From JBDRLU01 sp043812795 (GTDB taxonomy: Bacteria > Chloroflexota > Dehalococcoidia > Dehalococcoidales > UBA2162), in NCBI GenBank assembly GCA_043812795.1, contig JBDRLU010000038.1, positions 1 to 64,000 on the forward strand: DNA of 64,000 bases, given 5' to 3'. The position numbers and the translations under genes are program-made. Below, one piece after another: positions 33,708 through 42,386 of the stretch. Each line of letters opens with the position of its first letter. Position 1 is the stretch's first letter. Under the pieces are notes generated by a model that did not search any database, was not told the origin of the DNA, and saw nothing but the letters and a program-made list of their open reading frames with translations.

Positions 33708-36700
33708 ATGCTGAATCTGGCACAACTATTAAGTCTTATCGAGAACCTGCCCGCCTACCGCCGGCTGGTCGAGGCACTGGTGCGAACAGACGACAGTCTG
33801 AAAATATCTATCCTTGAGGCGGCTAAACCTTACCTTATCGGCGCTCTATCTAGTCAATTGCAGCGGCCCATACTGCTGGTGACAGCCAGACCGGAAACCA
33901 GCCGCAAGCTCTACGAGCAACTGGTGACCTGGGGCAATTCCGGTGAAATAAAACTATTCCCGGAACCCGATGTTTTGCCTTATGAGCAAATTACCGCCGA
34001 CAACTCGACTCAAGTGGAAAGACTGCAGGTACTAGCGGCGTTAGCCAGCCTGCAGAAAGACAGTCGTACCTTCCCTTTGATTGTCACCTCAGCCCCGGCT
34101 TTGATGGAAAAGACCATTGCCCATGACGAATTCGTCGCTAACAGCCAGACCATCACCGGCGGCATGGAAGCCGAGCCGTTCCAACTACTGGCGAAATGGC
34201 AAGCTCTCGGTTATAAGCTGGAAAGCCTGGCGGAAATACCGGGCACGATGAGCCATCGCGGTGGTATCATTGATATTTATCCGCCGACCAGCGACCTGCC
34301 CGTCAGGCTGGAGTTTTTCGGCAATACCGTGGAGAGCATCCGTCTCTTCGACCCGGCCAACCAGCGCTCAGTCAGAGCTGTCCCGTCCATCACCATTGCC
34401 CCGGTGACGGAAGGGTCTTCGCGTCAGGACAGTTTTTTGAATTATCTGCCTCCAAACGGTCTGCTCATCCTCGATGAGCCGGCGCTGATAAAACAGGCCG
34501 TAGATGACCTCGACGTCAAAGCCAGTGAACTGCGTTCGGAGAAGCAGCTTCCGAAAGAAACACCACGGCCTTATTTCAACTGGGCTGAACTGGAGACAGA
34601 GATACAGAGCAGGCAGCGTTTAACGCTGACAGCCTGGGATATCGATGAAGCCGGGCCAGTCGATAAACTGGACTTTACCGCGGCGCCCAGCTATGCTGGA
34701 CAGTTGCCGTTATTCGTCAGAAAAGTTAAAGAGCTCTTAGACCGTAAGGAGCGCGTTATCCTTGTCAGCCACCAGTCCCGCCGCCTGGCCGAGCTTCTCG
34801 AGGCCGAGGGGATGATTGCTCCACCCCTCGACGAAGTCAAGCAGGTGCCCCCGCCCGGCTCGCTGACACTGGTACAGGGCCTCCTTGCCGAAGGCTGGGT
34901 GATGGGCCACACTTATTTGCTCACCGATGCCGAAATCTTCGGTTTTGTGAAACAGCAGCGACTGCTCAAGAAACATCCGGTACCCCATCATAAGCTCTAT
35001 ATCGATTTTATTCCGGGCGACTACGTGGTGCATATTGAGCACGGTATTGCCCGGCTGGCTGGCGTGACCACGCTGACCGCCGCCACCGGTGAAAAAGAGT
35101 ACCTGGTGCTGGAGTACGCTGCCGGTGACAAGCTCTATGTCCCAACGGACCAGATTGACCGGGTCACCCGCTATATCGGCGCCACCGACCAGCCGCCGGT
35201 GTTGAGCCGGCTGGGGACACAGGAATGGACAAGGACCAAGCAACGGGTCAAGGAATCGGTCGAGATTGTGGCGAAAGAGTTGCTCGCCCTTTATGCCGCC
35301 CGCGAGGTAGTGCCCGGCTTTGCCTTTTCGCCCGATACCGTCTGGCAGCAGGAGATGGAAAGCTCCTTTCCTTATGTGGAAACTCCCGACCAGCTGGAGG
35401 CCGTCAACCGCGTCAAAACCGATATGGAAAAGAAGAAGCCGATGGACCGGCTCGTCTGCGGGGACGTTGGCTACGGCAAGACCGAAGTCGCCCTCCGCGC
35501 CGCTTTCAAGGCGGTGATGGACGGCAAGCAGGTGGCCATGCTGGTACCGACGACAGTGTTGGCCGAGCAGCATTACACCACCTTCTGCGAAAGGACGAGT
35601 GCCTTTCCCATGAAAATCGAGGTGTTGAGCCGTTTCCGTACGTCCGGAGAGCAGCGGATTATCCTCGAAGGACTGGCCAGCGGGGGCGTGGATATCTGCA
35701 TCGGCACGCACCGGCTGCTGCAAAAAGACGTGGCCTTCAAAGACCTCGGCCTGTTGATTATCGATGAAGAGCAGCGCTTCGGCGTGAAGCACAAGGAATA
35801 CCTGAAACAGAAACGGCAGGAAGTCGATGTGCTGACATTGAGTGCCACCCCCATCCCCCGCACCCTGCACATGTCGCTGGTGGGAGTGAGGGACATGAGC
35901 GTGATGGAAACGCCACCGGAAGAACGCCTGCCGGTGAAGACTTACGTGGCCGGTTACGACGACCGCCTCGTCCGCGAGGCCATTATCCGCGAGCTGGAAC
36001 GTAACGGCCAGGTCTTCTTCTTGCATAACCGCGTCCAGAGTATCGCCTACGTCGCCGGAAAGTTACAGGCCCTCGTGCCTGAAGCCAGAATCGCCATCGG
36101 CCACGGCCAGATGCCGGAAGATAAACTGGAAAGGGTAATGACCGAATTCGCCCAGGGCAAACAGGACGTGCTGGTCTGTACCACTATCGTCGAGTCCGGG
36201 CTGGACATGCCCAACGTGAACACACTCATCGTTAATCAGGCCGACAAGTTCGGGCTGACCCAGCTTTACCAGTTGCGGGGACGGGTGGGGCGGGGCACCA
36301 ATCTGGCCTACGCCTACTTCCTTTACGAGAAAGGCAAAATGCTCACACCCACCGCCGAAAAAAGATTACGGACTATCTTCGAAGCCACCGAGCTTGGCGC
36401 CGGCTTCGGTATCGCCATGAAAGACCTCGAAATCAGAGGTGCCGGTACTTTGCTCGGCGTGCACCAGAGCGGCCATATCACCGCCGTCGGCTTCAATCTG
36501 TACACCCAGTTACTGGCCCGGGCCGTGGAAGAACTAAAAGCACGGCAAAGCGGTAAGTCCCTAGAAGAGATAAAAATCGCCCACCTGCCACCACCCACCA
36601 TTGACCTCCCCCTGCCCGCCTATATCCCGGAAGACTACGTTACCGACCTCGATACCCGGCTCGGCCTCTACCAGAAGATGGCCAGGCTGGACAAAGTTGA

Positions 36701-37007
36701 GCAGACCGAGACTCTATTACAGGAATTCAACGACCGCTTCGGCACTCCGCCGCGAGAAGTCAAGAACCTGCTCTATGCCATCAAGATTAAGCTGCTGGCG
36801 GCGAAAGCCGGCATTGCCTCCGTCGCCACCGAAGAAGGCGAAATTATCTTACGCCTCATCGAAGGCATGCGCTTCGACACTAAGAAACTCGCCTCCTCAG
36901 TCAGAGACGGCATTAAAATCGACGCTCTCGGCATCCGCCTCCACCCCAAACGCCTTGGCGACAAATGGCCGGCAGTGCTGGAGGACGTGGTGAGGCGGGT
37001 GGGGTGA
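33708..37007 (+). CDS. mfd: Transcription-repair coupling factor Mfd
   Basis: ATP-dependent translocase that removes RNA polymerase stalled at lesions and recruits UvrA. The order is: a UvrB-like N-terminal region (residues 1-~290), the RNA-polymerase-interaction segment around 420-490 (GDYVVHIEHGIARLAG), Walker A GDVGYGKTEVA (about 585-595), the DEEQ box (about 686), motif VI QLRGRVGRG, and a C-terminal TRCF domain. The length is 1099 residues. ATG 33708 is preferred over the TTG three codons upstream. It is a stand-alone gene, and its minus strand also happens to be open over long stretches, which is a codon-usage shadow. Confidence 0.96.
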   Translation: MLNLAQLLSLIENLPAYRRLVEALVRTDDSLKISILEAAKPYLIGALSSQLQRPILLVTARPETSRKLYEQLVTWGNSGEIKLFPEPDVLPYEQITADNSTQVERLQVLAALASLQKDSRTFPLIVTSAPALMEKTIAHDEFVANSQTITGGMEAEPFQLLAKWQALGYKLESLAEIPGTMSHRGGIIDIYPPTSDLPVRLEFFGNTVESIRLFDPANQRSVRAVPSITIAPVTEGSSRQDSFLNYLPPNGLLILDEPALIKQAVDDLDVKASELRSEKQLPKETPRPYFNWAELETEIQSRQRLTLTAWDIDEAGPVDKLDFTAAPSYAGQLPLFVRKVKELLDRKERVILVSHQSRRLAELLEAEGMIAPPLDEVKQVPPPGSLTLVQGLLAEGWVMGHTYLLTDAEIFGFVKQQRLLKKHPVPHHKLYIDFIPGDYVVHIEHGIARLAGVTTLTAATGEKEYLVLEYAAGDKLYVPTDQIDRVTRYIGATDQPPVLSRLGTQEWTRTKQRVKESVEIVAKELLALYAAREVVPGFAFSPDTVWQQEMESSFPYVETPDQLEAVNRVKTDMEKKKPMDRLVCGDVGYGKTEVALRAAFKAVMDGKQVAMLVPTTVLAEQHYTTFCERTSAFPMKIEVLSRFRTSGEQRIILEGLASGGVDICIGTHRLLQKDVAFKDLGLLIIDEEQRFGVKHKEYLKQKRQEVDVLTLSATPIPRTLHMSLVGVRDMSVMETPPEERLPVKTYVAGYDDRLVREAIIRELERNGQVFFLHNRVQSIAYVAGKLQALVPEARIAIGHGQMPEDKLERVMTEFAQGKQDVLVCTTIVESGLDMPNVNTLIVNQADKFGLTQLYQLRGRVGRGTNLAYAYFLYEKGKMLTPTAEKRLRTIFEATELGAGFGIAMKDLEIRGAGTLLGVHQSGHITAVGFNLYTQLLARAVEELKARQSGKSLEEIKIAHLPPPTIDLPLPAYIPEDYVTDLDTRLGLYQKMARLDKVEQTETLLQEFNDRFGTPPREVKNLLYAIKIKLLAAKAGIASVATEEGEIILRLIEGMRFDTKKLASSVRDGIKIDALGIRLHPKRLGDKWPAVLEDVVRRVG

Positions 37008-37104
37008 GTTTCTCTAAATCCCTCTTGCCAACTTACTCCCCTTATAATATCCTGATAGTAGGTCCACCTCGGTTTGGTCATTATCGGTCAAAGAGGAGGG
37101 TGCT

Positions 37105-37602
37105 ATGGAGAGAAGGCTTTACCGCAGTCGTACCGACCGCATGATATGGGGGGTGTGCGGCGGACTGGCTAGTTATTTCAGTATTGACCCCGTTCTCGTC
37201 AGGCTGATTTTTGTTTTGCTGATATTTGCCAATGGTATCGGCATTATCGCTTATATTATCTTGGCTATTATCGTACCGCTGGAGGGCTCACAGGCAGTCC
37301 AGCCGAAGGATGTGGTCAAGGAAAACATCGAAGAAATAAAAGAATCGGGTGTTCAGATGGGACAGGAAATCCGTTCCACTTTCGGCGGCGAGAGTACACC
37401 CAAAGAGCCACCCCAACCACCCGAACCCGCCCGGCACAATGCAGCCGGCGTCGCGGTCATCGGCGCTGTCCTCATTATTATCGGCGCCTTTTTCCTGCTC
37501 TCCAATATGCTTAACTTCTGGTGGCTGAACTGGGGCTATCTCTGGCCGCTCATCCTGGTCGCGATTGGCCTGCTGATAATAGTAACCATCCGGAGACGAT
37601 AA
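37105..37602 (+). CDS. PspC domain membrane protein
   Basis: The 165-residue protein opens with a PspC domain (RLYRSRTDRMIWGVCGGLAS, then one membrane helix about residues 35-57). A charged and Pro-rich linker (about 60-110) follows, then two more membrane helices (about 115-135 and 143-160). PspC proteins report envelope stress. GAGGAGGG precedes the ATG, and TATAAT at 37043-37048 is a possible -10. The next gene starts 1 base after its stop and has a matching helix arrangement, so the two probably work as a membrane pair. Confidence 0.85.
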   Translation: MERRLYRSRTDRMIWGVCGGLASYFSIDPVLVRLIFVLLIFANGIGIIAYIILAIIVPLEGSQAVQPKDVVKENIEEIKESGVQMGQEIRSTFGGESTPKEPPQPPEPARHNAAGVAVIGAVLIIIGAFFLLSNMLNFWWLNWGYLWPLILVAIGLLIIVTIRRR

Positions 37603-37603
37603 T

Positions 37604-38509
37604 ATGCCCCAGGAACGAGAGCACAGCTTAGGCATTCCGGTCGGCGGCATCGTCCTTCTTTTCCTGGGCGTCGTTTTCCTGCTCCAGACCCTGCATGTTA
37701 TCCCGTGGGGACTGTGGGGCACGCTCTGGCGCTACTGGCCGGTCGTCCTCATTATCGTCGGCCTGAGTATCTTACTCCGCCACCACAACATCTGGCTGGT
37801 CAGCCTGCTCATCCTGGCCATCCTTTTTGCCACCGTCGGTCTTGCCTACTGGCAATATCACCCGGGGAACCTGAGCGGAGACGTCAAACTCATTGCTACG
37901 GAGCCGCTTGACGGTATCGGGCAGGCGCAGGTCAATATGGACTTTAAGGTGGGTAGCCTGACTGTTGCCAGCCTACCCAGCACCTCCCCCAATCTCGTCG
38001 AGGTGGACTCCAATGTTAACGGCAACCGGGGAATGGCCATGCACCTAAGTCGTGATGGCGATGAAGCTACTCTTTCCCTGAGTAAGACCGAAGTCGACGA
38101 GCAATTCGGTAATGGAAGCGGAGAAAAATGGCAGGCAAAGTTTAATCGTAGCACCCCATTGACCATGAAAGTGGACGCGGCCGTGGGGAAGGGTACCTTC
38201 GACCTGGGCCAGCTTCAAGTTCCCGACCTCAACATGGACCTGGACGTCGGCGACTACAACGTAACCATGCCCCACCCGTCCGGCACCGCCACGGCCTTCA
38301 TCAAGGTCAATTTGTCCAACCTGAAGATAACAATTCCGGAAAATGTTGCCGTCCGGATAAAGGCGAAGATGAGCCTCGGCGGCCTCACGGTGGACGAGCA
38401 ACGTTTTCCCAAGAGCGGCGACTACTATGTATCGCCCAACTATGCCACTGCCCTGAACCGGCTTGATATGGAAATAGACAGTTCTCTCAGTCGCGTCCAG
38501 ATAGAATAA
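37604..38509 (+). CDS. LiaF/toast-rack-like membrane protein
   Basis: The 301-residue product has three to four N-terminal membrane helices (about residues 12-95) followed by a ~200-residue beta-rich, likely extracytoplasmic domain. The repeated short strands (FKVGSLTV, AVGKGTFDLGQL, LDVGDYNVTMP, LNLKITIPENVAVRIKA-type) resemble the cell-wall-active antibiotics response/toast-rack domain of LiaF and its kin. Together with the PspC-domain gene just upstream this suggests an envelope-stress sensing or resistance module. No LiaRS-type two-component genes are adjacent. Confidence 0.7.
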   Translation: MPQEREHSLGIPVGGIVLLFLGVVFLLQTLHVIPWGLWGTLWRYWPVVLIIVGLSILLRHHNIWLVSLLILAILFATVGLAYWQYHPGNLSGDVKLIATEPLDGIGQAQVNMDFKVGSLTVASLPSTSPNLVEVDSNVNGNRGMAMHLSRDGDEATLSLSKTEVDEQFGNGSGEKWQAKFNRSTPLTMKVDAAVGKGTFDLGQLQVPDLNMDLDVGDYNVTMPHPSGTATAFIKVNLSNLKITIPENVAVRIKAKMSLGGLTVDEQRFPKSGDYYVSPNYATALNRLDMEIDSSLSRVQIE

Positions 38510-38542
38510 CAAACATACCGCTAACAATGTCTCGTGCTGAAT

Positions 38543-38603
38543 GTCATTCTGAACTTGATTCAGAATCCAGATACTGCTGGATTCCAGCCTTCGCTGGAAT
38601 GAC
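38543..38603. repeat. Family B inverted repeat (GTCATTCTG class)
   Basis: GTCATTCTGAACTTGATTCAG at the left pairs with TTCGCTGGAATGAC-type sequence at the right; the centre is GGATTCCAGCC, a partner of GAATCCAG. The ~225-base gap has no gene. Confidence 0.7.
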
Positions 38604-38751
38604 AATGGGAGCAACTTCTCGAATTATTAGAAGAGGCGCTTCTTCATCAGCGTAATTGAAGAATGTCCGCCCAGAGAGTAAAATACGGTTGAACACGAGG
38701 CCGTGAAAATCAAATCGCTAGCGACTCCACTTCGAATTGGAGGGCAGGCTA

Positions 38752-39849
38752 ATGAGTGTTAACATCGGCATCATCGGACTGGCCCAAAGCGGCCGTACCA
38801 CTGTTTTCAATGCCCTGACCAGAGGTACCGCCGACCCCCAAAAACATGGCGAAGGCCCGCGCCTCGGGACGGCCAAGGTACCCGAACCACGTCTACAGGT
38901 ACTCACCGATATGCTCCATCCCAAGAAAGTAACGCCGGCCTCGGTGACTTACCTCGATGTCGGTGCCTCGGTCAAAGAACTCGTCCAGCAGAAAGAGACC
39001 GGCGGCCGCCTGCTGGCACAACTGGCTGATATGGACGCCCTCATCAATGTGGTGCGCGCTTTTAAGGACGATAGCATCCCTCATATCGAGGGCACTCTGG
39101 ATGTGGACCGGGATATTACCAACATGGACCTGGAACTGGCTTTCTCCGATATCGCGCTGCTGGAAAAGAGGCTGGAAAGAATCAACACGGCCATGAAAGG
39201 AGCCAAGCCATCCGAGCGGCAGACTCTTGTCCATGAGCAGGAACTGATGGCGAAGATTAAAGGCAATCTGGAAAAAGACGTACCGGTACGCGAGCTTTCC
39301 CTGACCGCCGAGGAAGCTAAAATCATGGCTAACTATCAGTTCCTCACCGACAAACCGGTACTGGTGGCGGTCAATATCGGTGAAGACCAGTTACCCCAGG
39401 CCGGTACTCTGGAAGCCGAGTTAAACGCACGCTACGCCCAGCCCAAACGCCGCATCCTGACCCTCTGCGGCAAGGTGGAAATGGAGCTCGCCCAATTAGA
39501 TGAAAACGAAGCTCAAGTCCTCCGTATCGATTTCGGCATTAACGAGTCCGGTGCCGACCGTATTATCAAACTCTCCGACGAACTGCTGGGACTAATCTCC
39601 TTCTTTACGATTGCCTCCGGGGAAGTTAGAGCCTGGTCAATCCAGCAGGGCACCGATGCCGTCAAAGCCGCTGGCAAGATTCACTCGGATATGGAGCGTG
39701 GCTTTATCCGGGCGGAAGTCATCGGCTACGACGACCTGGTCAAGTGCGGTAGCATTGCCGAAGCCCGCAAGAAGGGTATATTACGACTCGAAGGCAAGAC
39801 CTATACCGTCCGGGACGGTGACGTCATTACCTTTTTATTCAATGTTTAG
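38752..39849 (+). CDS. YchF-like P-loop protein with altered nucleotide site
   Basis: The 365-residue protein follows the YchF/Obg-like layout: an N-terminal P-loop domain, a central coiled-coil (about residues 110-190), and a C-terminal TGS-like domain ending GKTYTVRDGDVITFLFNV. YchF proteins are ribosome-associated ATPases. Here the P-loop reads GLAQSGRTT, with Arg15 where the invariant Lys should be, and the switch-II DxAG is DVGAS. Weak or absent hydrolysis is therefore plausible. ATG 38752 is used because GGAGGG lies 10 bases upstream. Whether a canonical ychF exists elsewhere in the genome cannot be seen. Confidence 0.75.
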   Translation: MSVNIGIIGLAQSGRTTVFNALTRGTADPQKHGEGPRLGTAKVPEPRLQVLTDMLHPKKVTPASVTYLDVGASVKELVQQKETGGRLLAQLADMDALINVVRAFKDDSIPHIEGTLDVDRDITNMDLELAFSDIALLEKRLERINTAMKGAKPSERQTLVHEQELMAKIKGNLEKDVPVRELSLTAEEAKIMANYQFLTDKPVLVAVNIGEDQLPQAGTLEAELNARYAQPKRRILTLCGKVEMELAQLDENEAQVLRIDFGINESGADRIIKLSDELLGLISFFTIASGEVRAWSIQQGTDAVKAAGKIHSDMERGFIRAEVIGYDDLVKCGSIAEARKKGILRLEGKTYTVRDGDVITFLFNV

Positions 39850-39873
39850 CCGCCGCATAGATAGGCCGACCAA

Positions 39874-40686
39874 CTAAAAAATTCCCAGTGCTTTAAGTAG
39901 CAAACGGAAGCCGCCGAGAAGCATCGCCACCGCCAGCAGTTGAGCGATAAGCCGACCCCTCGCCCTGCGCGATAATATTGCCCCGATTTGAGCACCCGGT
40001 ATAGCCAGGGCGGCCACGATAACGGCGGGCAGTATCAGAACATTGCCGAGGGCCACGTGGAAAATACCACCGGAAAAAGTCGAGATAGCTAAAACAAAAT
40101 GTGAGGTAGCTGTGGCCACGTGTACCGGAAAGTCCAAAACGTAAATGAGTGCCGGCACATGGATAATGCCACCACCGATACCCAGCAAGCTGGAAACAAT
40201 GCCAACTAAAAAGCTGAGGATAATACCTGTTCCTACCCGTGGACGGTACTTGAAGACTTCACCCCGATAATCGACCAGAGTCCGCGTGTAACTGCCGTCG
40301 GGATGCTCTTTCGGGTGCGGCTCTCCGCGCAGGAAAATAAAAAGAGCTACTGCCACCAGCAGGATGCCGAAAACCAATTCGAGCATCCTGGGAGTAAAAT
40401 ACTCGCTGACCCAGGCACCGAACCAGGCCCCCGGTAAAGTAGCCACGGCAAATTTCCAGCCGGACCTGATATCTACCCGCCGCTGGCGCAGGTAAGAAAT
40501 GCTCCCCGAGAGAGCATTAAAGAAGACGGCCACCAGAGAAGTACCAATGGCTTGCTGGGGAGTAAAATGAAAAAAGATTAGAAAGATGGGGACAAAAAAG
40601 ATGCCGCCGCCAATGCCAATCATGGTACCGAAAGTACCGGCAAAAAAGCCCAGCGCGGCCAGCACGGCGATTTCAATTCCAGACAA
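39874..40686 (-). CDS. TauE/SafE (TSUP) family permease
   Basis: Membrane protein of 270 residues with about eight helices. It shows the two Gly-rich signatures of the family, GTFGTMIGIGGGIFFVP (about residues 18-34) and SSLLGIGGGIIHVP (about 163-176), which lie in the two inverted halves. Members move sulfite, sulfonates or other organic anions; the substrate here is not determinable. It starts with TTG 40686, with AAGGAG 8 bases upstream. It converges on the YchF-like gene across a 24-base gap. Confidence 0.88.
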   Translation of the reverse strand: MSGIEIAVLAALGFFAGTFGTMIGIGGGIFFVPIFLIFFHFTPQQAIGTSLVAVFFNALSGSISYLRQRRVDIRSGWKFAVATLPGAWFGAWVSEYFTPRMLELVFGILLVAVALFIFLRGEPHPKEHPDGSYTRTLVDYRGEVFKYRPRVGTGIILSFLVGIVSSLLGIGGGIIHVPALIYVLDFPVHVATATSHFVLAISTFSGGIFHVALGNVLILPAVIVAALAIPGAQIGAILSRRARGRLIAQLLAVAMLLGGFRLLLKALGIF

Positions 40687-40807
40687 AGTCTAGTCTCCTT
40701 TTTGTTGGGTTATCGTGAAAAACGTATCTATTCTAATGCGGCGTATCAAGCAGCGCAAATCGAAATTGAAAAGTGTGGTCGCTTACTGCTAATATATCAG
40801 TTAACGC

Positions 40808-40880
40808 GGGGCCGTAGTTCAGTTGGGAGAACGCCTCATTTGCATTGAGGAGGTAAGGGGTTCGAATCCCCTCGGCTCCA
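40808..40880 (+). tRNA. tRNA-Ala (anticodon TGC)
   Basis: The 73-base cloverleaf has acceptor arms GGGGCCG / CGGCTCC (one G-U pair) with discriminator A. The anticodon arm is CCTCA-TTTGCAT-TGAGG with anticodon TGC, and the T-arm is GGGGTTCGAATCCCC. CCA is not encoded. It is the only tRNA in the window and stands alone in the 322-base gap upstream of the META gene. Confidence 0.97.
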
Positions 40881-41008
40881 TTTATGTTATACTTTAGCCC
40901 TACAAACGTTTACATCTTAAACACATTTTGTCGACACTTCACCGCAGGGAAGATTATGCGCGTGGTATGACTATCGTTCCTTATACGGTTTATTTTGCGG
41001 AGTCCTAA

Positions 41009-41473
41009 ATGAAGAGGAAAATACTTCTGTTGTTAGTAAATACTTTGGTGGCTGCCGTTCTACTCCTGACTGCTTGTGGTCCGGCAGTGAACACAACACC
41101 AAAGCCTGTACCTACACTAGAAAATACGAATTGGGTGCTACAGTCGTATGGCACGCCGGCAAATCTGAAATCTGTGCTAACAAGCGCTGACGGATTGAAA
41201 AATATTGAAATTACGGCAGTATTCGATAATGCTCAAGGTCAAGTTTCGGGCTCTAGCGGTGTGAACACATACGGTGGCAGTTACGAATTGAAAGATAATA
41301 AGCTCTCGATCTCAGGACTTATAATTACGTTGTTAGGAGGCCCTCAACCTCTTATAGACCAGGAAAAGGAGTTTTTGAAGTTGCTCCAGGCGGCTGAGAG
41401 CTATCAGATTACCGATGGTCGGTTGCAGATAAATTGTGGTCAGCAAATGCTTGTTTTTACAGAGAAGCCATAA
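41009..41473 (+). CDS. META-domain lipoprotein
   Basis: The 154-residue protein starts with a lipoprotein signal (hydrophobic core, lipobox LLTAC, Cys about residue 23), so it is expected to be lipid-anchored outside the membrane. A Pro/Thr-rich spacer is followed by one META domain: ENTNWVLQSY, FDNAQGQVSGSSGVNTYGG, and a C-terminal EKEFLKLLQAAESYQI with LVFTEKP. META domains occur in HslJ and other envelope proteins of unclear mechanism. GGAG precedes the ATG. It is somewhat AT-rich compared with its surroundings. Confidence 0.85.
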   Translation: MKRKILLLLVNTLVAAVLLLTACGPAVNTTPKPVPTLENTNWVLQSYGTPANLKSVLTSADGLKNIEITAVFDNAQGQVSGSSGVNTYGGSYELKDNKLSISGLIITLLGGPQPLIDQEKEFLKLLQAAESYQITDGRLQINCGQQMLVFTEKP

Positions 41474-41617
41474 CATCAACCCTCCACCTAAACTGGAGAA
41501 TAATACCTAAGTATTGGAATCCTATGCCACCATCTAAATGCTGAGACTGAAAATCAAATCGAAATCCCTGCCAGTACCACCTATTGATACCCCAGTTCCA
41601 TTTTATCCCCACCCTTC

Positions 41618-41647
41618 TTGTTTACCGGGTTACACTTCGTTTACAAT
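41618..41647 (+). promoter_or_regulatory. Promoter giving a leaderless alkD-like mRNA
   Basis: TTGTTT (41618-41623), an 18-base spacer and TACAAT (41642-41647). Only 6 bases separate the -10 box from ATG 41654, so the predicted first base of the transcript is the A of the start codon or next to it. Confidence 0.65.
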
Positions 41648-41653
41648 TACTCC

Positions 41654-42376
41654 ATGGAAATAACTGCTTTAACCGTAGTTCGACACGAGCTAGAGCAGCA
41701 GGCGGAGACTAAGACCAAAGAAAGTTTCCGCAGGTTCTTCAAAGAGAAGGTCGTTGCCTATGGGGTAAAGACACCCACCGTAATTAAAATCGCTAGGAAG
41801 TACTTTCCGGAAGTAAAGCCTCTGGGCAAAAGACAGGTCTTCGCTCTCTGCGAGGAGTTATTTAAATCGGATTACACCGAAGAAGCCTTTATCGCTTCGG
41901 AATGGGCCTACTGGCTGCGTGATGAATATGAACCGAATGATTTCACTGTGTTCGAAAGTTGGGTCGACAAATATGTTAACAACTGGGCTAAGTGCGACTC
42001 TCTGTGCAATCACGCTATCGGCTCATTCGTCGAAAAATATCCAGAGTATATCGAGCGTCTCAAAAACTGGACAAAGTCGGAGAACCGCTGGCTGAGGCGG
42101 GCGGCGGCGGTAACGCTTATCATCCCAGCCAAACAGGGCAAGTTCCTGAAGGATATCTTTGAGATTGCCGATAGCTTGTTACAGGACAGTGATGACCTTG
42201 TCCAGAAAGGCTACGGCTGGATGCTCAAGGAGGCCAGCCGGACGCACCAACAAGAAGTCTTCGACTATGTTCTACGGAATAATAAGCTCATGCCCAGAAC
42301 GGCACTCAGATATGCCATCGAAAAAATGCCCGAGGATTTAAGACGTCGGGCGATGGAAAAGAATCGAGAACGCTGA
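41654..42376 (+). CDS. DNA alkylation repair protein, AlkD-like
   Basis: HEAT-repeat protein of 240 residues in the AlkC/AlkD superfamily. AlkD excises bulky or positively charged alkyl bases. The early GVKTPTVIKIARKYF segment and the conserved NNWAKCDSLCNHAIG (about residues 109-123, carrying the Trp-Asp pair) match the family, as does the later RWLRRAAAVTLI. ATG 41654 (MEITALTVV) is chosen over an upstream in-frame TTG because the promoter overlaps the extension. It lies convergent to the MacB-type permease gene. Confidence 0.85.
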   Translation: MEITALTVVRHELEQQAETKTKESFRRFFKEKVVAYGVKTPTVIKIARKYFPEVKPLGKRQVFALCEELFKSDYTEEAFIASEWAYWLRDEYEPNDFTVFESWVDKYVNNWAKCDSLCNHAIGSFVEKYPEYIERLKNWTKSENRWLRRAAAVTLIIPAKQGKFLKDIFEIADSLLQDSDDLVQKGYGWMLKEASRTHQQEVFDYVLRNNKLMPRTALRYAIEKMPEDLRRRAMEKNRER

Positions 42377-42386
42377 TGTCCCGCCG

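Noticed and set aside
34737..36026. 429-codon minus-strand open frame inside mfd
   Set aside because: Entirely antisense to the conserved helicase core of Mfd; the translated product is His/Gln/Gly-rich without domains. It is a codon-bias shadow.
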